Of a stretch of 6,437 bases of DNA, positions 1 through 4,700 are shown in pieces. Both the position numbers and the translations under genes were made by a program. The DNA is from Bacillota bacterium (GTDB lineage Bacteria > Bacillota > Bacilli > Alicyclobacillales > Alicyclobacillaceae): the NCBI GenBank assembly GCA_021820805.1, contig JAKADF010000204.1:1-6437 (forward strand), given 5' to 3'. The notes below the pieces were generated by a model. That model was not told the origin of the DNA, ran no database searches, and saw nothing but the letters and a program-made list of their open reading frames with translations. The stretch's first letter is position 1. Each line of letters opens with the position of its first letter.

Positions 1-323
1 TAGCAAGAGGCGGTTTTACAATTCATGGGTTGTTGAATGCTGGAAAAGTTGATATTAAGCTTTATGGTCCGGCATTTGTTACGGAGATTGGCGGAGATGA
101 TATTCAGGTAAAAGCACCATTTCGAGTTTTCTCAGGTTACAAAGTTCTAACTGCAGATGTTATTGAAGGTGATGAAATTCATATTGAACATACAAGAGCC
201 AAAATTGTTCGCGGAAACAAGGTATACATTGGTGATGGCTGTCAAATTGATCTAGTCGAGTATAAGGAAGATTTTAGACAGACGAAAAAAGCTGCAGTCA
301 GTAAAGCAGAAAAATATAATTAA
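1..323 (+). CDS. Bactofilin-like polymer-forming protein, C-terminal part (YhbE/YhbF type)
   Basis: This is the 3' end of a gene that begins before the window. The reading frame is open from base 3 (first full codons A-R-G-G-F-T-I-H-G) to the TAA at 321-323, about 106 residues. The sequence shows short repeating beta-strand units rich in Gly, Ile and Val, such as FTIHGLLNAGKVDIKLYG and VTEIGGDDIQVK, then a charged Lys-rich tail (KKAAVSKAEKYN). This pattern fits bactofilins, small proteins that form a right-handed beta-helix and assemble into filaments; Bacillus subtilis has two, YhbE and YhbF. There is no signal peptide or membrane segment in the visible part. The TTG codons at 30-35 lie inside the conserved repeat, so they are not the real start. 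Which paralogue it is cannot be told. The next gene is convergent, so this is the last gene of its transcription unit. I see no convincing terminator in 324-380. Confidence 0.72.
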   Translation, partial: ARGGFTIHGLLNAGKVDIKLYGPAFVTEIGGDDIQVKAPFRVFSGYKVLTADVIEGDEIHIEHTRAKIVRGNKVYIGDGCQIDLVEYKEDFRQTKKAAVSKAEKYN

Positions 324-380
324 AACCCATCGTAGTAACAGGGTGTAGGCTGAAAGTAGTGTAAGGCTTATGTCCATTGT

Positions 381-1769
381 TCATGATTTTTTTGGCAGCC
401 TTAGACTCATCAAAATTACAAGCGTACCAAATATAGATAGAATAATTCCCATTTGATGCAGCCCGTTTGTCGACAAACTGCTTCCAAACAAAATGCTAAG
501 CAGCACGGTTGACAAGATTGTGCCCATATAGCGAGCTGTTTGAAACAAGCCTGAGGCTGCACTGATAATTTGTTCAGGTGTGACACGAAATAAGGCAGTC
601 TGTAGACCAACATTGTTGAAACCGCTGCTAAGCCCAAGAACGGTTAAAATAACAGCTAACCACCAAACGGGCGACGTATCATGCAGAGTTATATATAAAC
701 CGGATCCGATAGTCATACAGAATCCAGCAAATACGAGCGGCGGTCTTGAACCATATTTTTCTACAAGGCGTCCCGCAATCGGAGAAGTAATGACACCGAA
801 TCCTGCGATAAACAACATGAGAAGTCCAGTGTATCTGGTACTAAAATGACGGACTTCTTGAAGATAAGTCGGAATTCCAAAAAAGATGGAGTAAAAGATA
901 ATATTCACTGTAATAAATTGAATTAAGACCCATGAAAGTGCCATGTTTTGTTTGAACATCGATACGTTAATGAAAGGCATCTTTACACGGTTTTCCCGCC
1001 AGAAAAATAGCACTATTGCAATAATAGAGAGCCAAAGTGCCCACCATATAGTTTTTCTTGTGATTGACAGCAGGAACAACAAAGTAAATATGACACTTCC
1101 CGTGAAAAAACAAATTCCGGGTAAGTCTATTTTAAGTAGAAGTTCACGTATGGGAGTTCTACTGTCTTTCGTGATTTCATCACTTGGGAGAATCCAAATT
1201 CCGAGCAAAAGACTAAGAACGATAAACGGAAAGTTAACCCAAAATATCATTGGCCAGTCTCCAAAGTGCATAAGTAAGCCGCCGACAGAAGGACCGAAAG
1301 CAGCTGCGCCGGAAGAAAAAACGGCAAGGAATGCTAATGCTTTAGCTTGACCTTCTGTTATAAATTTACGAACCATGCCCATGCCGGCCGGGAAAATCGC
1401 ACCACTACCAGCAGATTGAATGAGTCTAAGAATAATTAACCATCCGAATGTCGGCGAAAATGGGGCAGTTGCTGATGACAATGCAACTAAAATTATGCCT
1501 GCGATAAATACACGCTTTGGACCAACAGTGTCCGCCAATTTTCCCATTACAGGTTGGGCGATTGCACTTGCAAGGTAGTAAGTGGAGATAAGCCAGGATG
1601 CATTTGTAAAACTTAAATTGAAGGCATGTTGAATTCGATCTAGAGCGATAGCAATCATGGACGAATTAAGGGGATTCATCAATACGCCAAGTGCGATTGT
1701 AATAAGAAACAGGTAGCGGTGCTTATTTAAAGGCGCGGCTTTGTGGGTCAAGCTTTGAGTGCTTGGCAA
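381..1769 (-). CDS. MFS transporter, DHA2 (14-helix) drug/H+ antiporter family
   Basis: Probable proton-driven exporter of small toxic compounds in the cytoplasmic membrane; the substrate is unknown. The 462-residue product has about 14 hydrophobic segments (roughly residues 18-38, 53-74, 84-103, 109-128, 146-167, 173-193, 217-237, 241-257, 277-298, 313-333, 344-361, 368-388, 407-429 and 438-457), the DHA2 topology. Motif A is seen as GKLADTVGPKR (76-86) in the loop after helix 2. A motif-B-like RLIQSAGSG starts at Arg115 in helix 4. The antiporter motif C appears as FGPSVGG (158-164) in helix 5. The TTG start is chosen because GAGGAGG lies 8 nt upstream and the cytoplasmic N-terminus has the right length. 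Helix 1 reads LNSSMIAIAL (34-43), with Asn where many DHA2 proteins carry a conserved Asp (LDxTIVNVAL type), so proton coupling or specificity may differ. It diverges from the flavin oxidoreductase gene and converges with the bactofilin gene. Family placement is firm; drug specificity is not inferable. Confidence 0.93.
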   Translation of the reverse strand: MPSTQSLTHKAAPLNKHRYLFLITIALGVLMNPLNSSMIAIALDRIQHAFNLSFTNASWLISTYYLASAIAQPVMGKLADTVGPKRVFIAGIILVALSSATAPFSPTFGWLIILRLIQSAGSGAIFPAGMGMVRKFITEGQAKALAFLAVFSSGAAAFGPSVGGLLMHFGDWPMIFWVNFPFIVLSLLLGIWILPSDEITKDSRTPIRELLLKIDLPGICFFTGSVIFTLLFLLSITRKTIWWALWLSIIAIVLFFWRENRVKMPFINVSMFKQNMALSWVLIQFITVNIIFYSIFFGIPTYLQEVRHFSTRYTGLLMLFIAGFGVITSPIAGRLVEKYGSRPPLVFAGFCMTIGSGLYITLHDTSPVWWLAVILTVLGLSSGFNNVGLQTALFRVTPEQIISAASGLFQTARYMGTILSTVLLSILFGSSLSTNGLHQMGIILSIFGTLVILMSLRLPKKS

Positions 1770-1777
1770 ATGTAAAG

Positions 1778-1784
1778 CCTCCTC
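1778..1784 (-). promoter_or_regulatory. Ribosome binding site of the MFS gene, fixing a TTG start
   Basis: On the minus strand this reads GAGGAGG, a near-perfect anti-Shine-Dalgarno match, 8 nt before the TTG at 1769-1767. No ATG or GTG in frame is as well placed, so the TTG start is well supported. Confidence 0.85.
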
Positions 1785-1815
1785 GACGCATACTATTTCG
1801 AGTAACGTAAAATCA

Positions 1816-1821
1816 ATTATA
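1816..1821 (-). promoter_or_regulatory. Candidate -10 box for the MFS gene
   Basis: The minus strand carries a perfect TATAAT here, 46 nt upstream of the TTG start, giving a predicted leader of about 40 nt. The surrounding DNA is very AT-rich. No good -35 is found at 16-18 bp spacing (ATAAAA at 17 bp); the best alternative is TTATAA at 19 bp. A weak -35 would suit a promoter that needs an activator, or the match may be chance in AT-rich DNA. Confidence 0.45.
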
Positions 1822-1875
1822 ATAAATATTAGCTTGTCTTTTATAAGTGAGAATCAATAAAATACTTAATGTTTC

Positions 1876-1881
1876 TTGACA
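1876..1881 (+). promoter_or_regulatory. TTGACA element within CTTGACAAG (alternative -35)
   Basis: A perfect TTGACA lies in the divergent spacer, inside the inverted repeat CTTG-A-CAAG (1875-1883). The minus strand therefore also reads TTGTCA. On the plus strand its only partner at 18 bp is GATTTT (1900-1905), a poor -10. It may be a -35 box for either gene or part of a regulator site; its role is undecided. Confidence 0.3.
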
Positions 1882-1887
1882 AGTAAA

Positions 1888-1895
1888 ACACGTGT
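1888..1895. promoter_or_regulatory. Candidate shared operator: palindrome ACACGTGT
   Basis: ACACGTGT is a perfect 8 bp palindrome, and outside one mismatched pair the symmetry continues by two more pairs (AAaACACGTGTaTT, 1885-1898). It lies between the divergent MFS and flavin oxidoreductase genes, just upstream of the candidate promoter at 1902-1930. A second similar half-site pair, ACAC-A-GTGT, occurs at 1945-1953, in the predicted leader before the oxidoreductase ribosome binding site. Two related palindromes around one promoter fit a dimeric repressor of TetR, MarR or a similar type, but no regulator gene is present to confirm this. Confidence 0.35.
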
Positions 1896-1901
1896 ATTCG
1901 A

Positions 1902-1930
1902 TTTTCATCATCCAGTTTTGGAATGATATT
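1902..1930 (+). promoter_or_regulatory. Candidate sigma-A promoter of the flavin oxidoreductase gene
   Basis: TTTTCA (1902-1907) and GATATT (1925-1930) are separated by 17 bp, and each matches the vegetative consensus at four of six positions. Transcription would start near 1937, leaving a leader of about 33 nt. The -10 overlaps the small inverted repeat GAAT-GAT-ATTC (1921-1931), which could itself be part of an operator. Prediction by eye only. Confidence 0.4.
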
Positions 1931-1954
1931 CGGAGTGATATACGACACAGTGTG

Positions 1955-1962
1955 GAAAGGGG
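1955..1962 (+). promoter_or_regulatory. Ribosome binding site selecting the ATG at 1970
   Basis: GAAAGGGG lies 7 nt upstream of the ATG at 1970. The frame is open further upstream to an ATG at 1892, but those 26 extra residues (MYSIFIIQFW...) have no family resemblance, lack a ribosome binding site and would run through the promoter region. The internal ATG is therefore the start. Confidence 0.8.
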
Positions 1963-1969
1963 TAAGACG

Positions 1970-3103
1970 ATGAATCTTAAATACGCACCTCTGTTTAAGC
2001 CGCTTAGCTTGCCAAGCGGAATTGTGCTCAAAAATCGCATTGTGATGGCACCAATGACGAATTTCTCGTCTAATCCCGATGGAACAGTTTCTGACGCTGA
2101 AATTAATTATTATGCCAGGCGTTCCTCTGGGGTCGGCATGGTGGTTACGGCTTGTACATATGTGACACCAAATGGTAAAGGGTTTCCAGGTGAGTTTGCA
2201 GGAGATACAGATGATATGATTCCGAGCCTGCAAAAATTGGCAAGAGCAATTAAGCAGCAAGGTGCCAAAGCGGTATTACAAATTTTTCACGGGGGTCGCT
2301 TGTGTCCTATAGAACTTGTCCCCGGTGAGGATGTTGTGAGCGCTAGTGCAGTTGCTGCAAACAGAAAGAATGCTGGGGTTCCAAGGGCACTTACCGAATC
2401 GGAGATTAAGAGTATCATATGTGCTTTTGGTGAAACAACACAACGCGCAATTGAGGCTGGGTATGATGGTGTGGAAATTCACGGGGCAAATGGATACTTA
2501 ATTCAGCAATTCTTCTCACCCCATTCAAACCGTCGGGAAGATAACTGGGGAGGCGGTCTTGAGAAACGTCTCACTTTCCCGTTAGCCGTCGTAGATGAAG
2601 TTAAAAAAGTTATTAAAGAAAACGCAAAAAAGCCGTTTCTCCTCGGCTACCGTTTTTCACCTGAAGAACCGGAAACACCAGGCATTACAATGACAGAAAC
2701 GTTTGAACATGCAGATGCGCTTGCAGATAAAGGACTCGATTATATCCATATTTCCACGGGTGACTTCTGGTCAAAACCGAAACGCGGTGCAGATGAAACT
2801 TATTCGCGAGTTGAGTGGATCCGAAAGCATGTTGGTGACCGCGTAAACATCATCGGTGTTGGTTCTATTCATACAGCAGACGATGCTTTACATGCTATAC
2901 AAACAGATGTACAGATGATTGCTTTAGGGCGGGAACTCATTATGGAACCTGATTGGGTAGAAAAGGTAGAAAGCGGACGAGAAGCTGACATTAAGACTGT
3001 TTTATCAAAACTCGATCAGGAGAAATTAGTGATTCCTGATCCGTTATGGAAAGCTATCATGAATACACCGGGCTGGTTCCCAGTAGTTGAAATGGGTAAA
3101 TAG
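1970..3103 (+). CDS. Old Yellow Enzyme-family NADH:flavin oxidoreductase (YqiG-like ene-reductase)
   Basis: Predicted cytoplasmic FMN enzyme with a TIM-barrel fold that uses NAD(P)H to reduce activated C=C bonds or related electrophiles; the physiological substrate is unknown. The product has 377 residues, the usual size of a single-domain Old Yellow Enzyme. Visible landmarks: KNRIVMAPMT (21-30) with Thr30 at the flavin-tuning position, where YqjM/NamA-type enzymes have Cys; Gln104 and HGGR (107-110); the active-site run HGANGY (171-176), where His171 and Asn174 would bind substrate and Tyr176 would donate a proton; SPHSNRREDNWGG (183-195); Arg228; and the phosphate-binding strands IIGVGSI (294-300) and ALGRELI (318-324). 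The iron-sulfur and second flavin domains of 2,4-dienoyl-CoA reductases are absent. The His/Asn pair and Thr30 separate it from NamA, and GYRFSPEE (226-233) suggests a YqiG-like group (recalled, not searched). It is transcribed away from the exporter gene, which suggests joint detoxification (inference). Confidence 0.93.
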   Translation: MNLKYAPLFKPLSLPSGIVLKNRIVMAPMTNFSSNPDGTVSDAEINYYARRSSGVGMVVTACTYVTPNGKGFPGEFAGDTDDMIPSLQKLARAIKQQGAKAVLQIFHGGRLCPIELVPGEDVVSASAVAANRKNAGVPRALTESEIKSIICAFGETTQRAIEAGYDGVEIHGANGYLIQQFFSPHSNRREDNWGGGLEKRLTFPLAVVDEVKKVIKENAKKPFLLGYRFSPEEPETPGITMTETFEHADALADKGLDYIHISTGDFWSKPKRGADETYSRVEWIRKHVGDRVNIIGVGSIHTADDALHAIQTDVQMIALGRELIMEPDWVEKVESGREADIKTVLSKLDQEKLVIPDPLWKAIMNTPGWFPVVEMGK

Positions 3104-3124
3104 TTTCATTTAGTCATGATTTTC

Positions 3125-3161
3125 TGTCGATACATGTCGATATTTCTTGGGAAATGTCGTT
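3125..3161 (+). promoter_or_regulatory. Tandem TGTCGAT elements resembling Spo0A (0A) boxes
   Basis: TGTCGAT occurs at 3125-3131 and again at 3135-3141, giving a period of exactly 10 bp (7-mer, 3 bp, 7-mer). A third related copy, TGTCGTT, starts at 3155, exactly 20 bp after the second. The Spo0A box consensus is TGTCGAA, and paired boxes 10 bp apart are the known Spo0A dimer arrangement, so each of the first two copies matches six of seven positions. The site lies in the spacer between the oxidoreductase and amidase genes. Function is inferred; a short tandem repeat of another origin is possible. Confidence 0.4.
3138..3159 (+). other. Strong RNA hairpin without a U-tract
   Basis: CGATATTTC (3138-3146) pairs with GAAATGTCG (3151-3159) around the loop TTGG: nine pairs, one of them U-G. 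It begins 34 nt after the oxidoreductase stop codon. No T-run follows (TTAGCAAAATC), so it is not a standard intrinsic terminator. It could protect the 3' end of the upstream mRNA, or be a by-product of the overlapping TGTCGAT and TGTCG repeats. Confidence 0.5.
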
Positions 3162-3258
3162 AGCAAAATCACTGTGATTCCGTCTGTGCATAATGTTGCA
3201 GGTGTTGTTTGTAAATCCTGGCCGCCTAAAACTAGTTGCGGAGAAGAAAGCTGCTTAA

Positions 3259-3267
3259 TGATAGAAT
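3259..3267 (+). promoter_or_regulatory. Candidate extended -10 promoter upstream of amidase-tex
   Basis: TGATAGAAT fits the extended -10 form TGnTATAAT with one mismatch in the hexamer. TTGCGG (3236-3241) is the nearest -35-like element, but its 20 bp spacing is too long. Transcription would begin near 3274, so the terminator hairpin at 3279-3304 would lie almost at the 5' end of the transcript. At that point it should be too early to terminate efficiently and might only act as a 5' structure. Confidence 0.35.
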
Positions 3268-3278
3268 ATTTGTAAGAC

Positions 3279-3304
3279 CCCTCCGGTCCCCGGAGGGCTT
3301 TTTT
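3279..3304 (+). terminator. Rho-independent terminator, immediately upstream of the amidase gene
   Basis: CCCTCCGG (3279-3286) and CCGGAGGG (3290-3297) form a perfect 8 bp GC-rich stem with a 3 nt loop, followed by C and six T residues (3299-3304). It works on the plus strand only, because the minus strand has no T-run after the stem. It most simply ends the oxidoreductase transcript, 175 nt after that gene's stop codon. It also stands only 14 nt before the amidase start, so it could be a regulated leader terminator if a promoter lies between 3104 and 3278. I see no T-box or other riboswitch consensus that I recognise. Confidence 0.88.
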
Positions 3305-3306
3305 GC

Positions 3307-3313
3307 AAAGGAG
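3307..3313 (+). promoter_or_regulatory. Ribosome binding site of the amidase gene
   Basis: AAAGGAG begins just 2 nt after the terminator T-run and ends 5 nt before the ATG at 3319. A TTG two codons later (3325) would have 11 nt spacing and give MNLTELAQ; the choice between them changes only two residues. Confidence 0.8.
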
Positions 3314-3318
3314 AGTGA

Positions 3319-4686
3319 ATGATTTTGAATTTAACTGAACTTGCACAGGCTATACGAAATCGGTCTGTTTCCACAGTTGAAGTTGTCAAGGAGTCACTCG
3401 AGTTAATTCATAGTTTAAATCCAGGAATTAATGCGTTTATTACTGTGACAGAGGAAAAAGCTTTAATAGATGCAAAGAAAGCAGAACGAGAAATTTCTGC
3501 TGGGAATTACAAAGGACCACTGCACGGAGTTCCAGTTGGGCTGAAGGATTTAGTTTATACAAACGGGATCCGCACGACAATCGGGTCAAAGGTCTATACT
3601 GATTTTGTACCGGATGAAGATGGCGTGGTTGTTTCGAAGATTCAGGCGGCTGGCGGTATCATCGTTGGTAAACTGAATACACATGAATTCGCATACGGAC
3701 CAACTGGTGACCGCTCTTATTTTGGACCAGTCCACAATCCGCTAAGTAAGTCGAAAATGACAGGTGGTTCAAGCAGCGGGTCGGCCGCAGCTCTTGCATC
3801 AGGTATGTGTTACGCTGCTATTGGGACAGATACAGGCGGATCTGTTCGAATCCCGTCTGCTCTTTGCGGAGTTGTTGGAATGAAGCCAACGTATGGACGT
3901 GTTTCTAAACGAGGTGTGTTTCCGTTAAGCCATACACTCGATCACGTTGGACCCATGACACGCACAGTTCTAGACAATGCTGTATTTCTAAACACAATTG
4001 CAGGTCCAGATGAGCCATTGCCGTACTTGTTGCCAGGAGTAGAGGATTTTACGAGGCTTTTGAATCATGATTTGCAAGGTACAGTTATTGGAATACCTTC
4101 TAATTACTTCTTTGATATTTTAGATTCTGAGGTAGAACAAAGCATTAATCATGCTATTGATGTATTTCGTTCTCTTGGTGCAAAAATCAAGCCCGTACAT
4201 ATTCCTGACATTGACTTTATAACATGGGCACAACAGGTGATTCAGAAGAGTGAAGCTTACGCAATACATGAGGAGACACTTAGAACACGTGGTTTAGAAA
4301 TTGACCCTGAAGTTAGAGATAGGCTTGCAGCAAGCGTAGAGCCTCATGGTTATGAGTATGTGAAAGCTATGAATGGAAGATATAAGGCAACTGAAGCGAT
4401 AGACAGACTCCTGACAGATGTTGATATTCTGCTTACACCAACAGTTCCGATTTTGGCACCAAATATCAACGAACGTGAAGTAGAAGTCGGAGGGCGTACT
4501 GAGCTTGTTCGCGCTTTGCTGCTTCGCCAAACTTCTCCGTTTAACTATACAGCACAGCCAGCATTGTCACTGCCTTGTGGAACTTCAAGTTCGGGGCTTC
4601 CAGTCGGAATGCAGCTTATTGGCCATACGGGCAGCGAGGCAAAAGTTTACCAGTTTGCGTATCAATTTGAACAATCCGTAGGGTAA
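3319..4686 (+). CDS. Amidase signature (AS) family hydrolase, GatA-like
   Basis: Predicted cytoplasmic enzyme hydrolysing an amide bond to a carboxylic acid and ammonia or an amine; the substrate is unknown. The product has 455 residues, slightly shorter than typical GatA. The Ser-cisSer-Lys triad is intact: Lys76 in GVPVGLKDL (70-78), cis-Ser151 in the Gly/Ser-rich TGGSSSGSAAA (148-158), and the nucleophile Ser175 in GTDTGGSVRIPS (169-180). The 75 and 24 residue spacings are those of GatA. CGVVGMKPTYGRVS (183-196) and the C-terminal SLPCG...GLPVGMQLIG (417-435) are also typical. There is no signal peptide. No gatC or gatB lies beside it and tex follows directly, which argues against the tRNA amidotransferase subunit and for a stand-alone amidase (for example for small amides, carbamoyl or ureido compounds). 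It follows a terminator by 14 nt and precedes tex by 14 nt, so it probably leads a two-gene unit. Confidence 0.92.
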   Translation: MILNLTELAQAIRNRSVSTVEVVKESLELIHSLNPGINAFITVTEEKALIDAKKAEREISAGNYKGPLHGVPVGLKDLVYTNGIRTTIGSKVYTDFVPDEDGVVVSKIQAAGGIIVGKLNTHEFAYGPTGDRSYFGPVHNPLSKSKMTGGSSSGSAAALASGMCYAAIGTDTGGSVRIPSALCGVVGMKPTYGRVSKRGVFPLSHTLDHVGPMTRTVLDNAVFLNTIAGPDEPLPYLLPGVEDFTRLLNHDLQGTVIGIPSNYFFDILDSEVEQSINHAIDVFRSLGAKIKPVHIPDIDFITWAQQVIQKSEAYAIHEETLRTRGLEIDPEVRDRLAASVEPHGYEYVKAMNGRYKATEAIDRLLTDVDILLTPTVPILAPNINEREVEVGGRTELVRALLLRQTSPFNYTAQPALSLPCGTSSSGLPVGMQLIGHTGSEAKVYQFAYQFEQSVG

Positions 4687-4692
4687 AAGGAG
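4685..4692 (+). promoter_or_regulatory. Ribosome binding site of tex, fixing a TTG start
   Basis: AAAAGGAG overlaps the amidase stop codon (TAA 4684-4686) and ends 8 nt before the TTG at 4701. An in-frame TAG at 4698-4700 directly precedes that TTG, so translation cannot start any earlier. The close spacing suggests co-transcription and possibly coupled translation. Confidence 0.85.
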
Positions 4693-4700
4693 TATCTTAG

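Noticed and set aside
324..403. Possible bidirectional terminator between the convergent bactofilin and MFS genes (ACCC...GGGT near 325-344; TAAGGCT 362-368 with AGCCTTA 397-403; T7 at 387-393).
   Set aside because: The first stem is only 4 bp with a 12 nt loop. The second has a 28 nt loop and no U-run after it. The T7 run is part of the MFS Lys codons and has no stem directly before it. None meets the usual terminator form.
943..1350. Plus-strand 135-codon frame within the MFS gene.
   Set aside because: It is fully antisense to transmembrane coding sequence and has no recognisable family features.
1892..1969. N-terminal extension of the flavin oxidoreductase from an upstream ATG.
   Set aside because: The 26 extra residues have no ribosome binding site, do not look like family sequence and run through the predicted promoter, while the ATG at 1970 has a good site 7 nt upstream.
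1841..2260. Minus-strand 139-codon frame opposite the oxidoreductase start.
   Set aside because: It overlaps the strongly supported enzyme gene and the promoter region. Its translation is rich in Cys, His and Ile with no recognisable domain, as expected for an antisense shadow.
3104..3318. T-box or known riboswitch (guanidine, preQ1, ZTP, c-di-GMP) upstream of the amidase gene.
   Set aside because: No T-box core (GGTGGNACCGCG type) and no riboswitch core sequence known to me is present. Only the terminator resembles such leaders.
3319..4686. Calling the amidase gene gatA (Glu-tRNA(Gln) amidotransferase subunit A).
   Set aside because: The catalytic spacing fits GatA, but gatC and gatB are not adjacent and the whole amidase signature family shares these motifs, so a specific gatA call is not supported.
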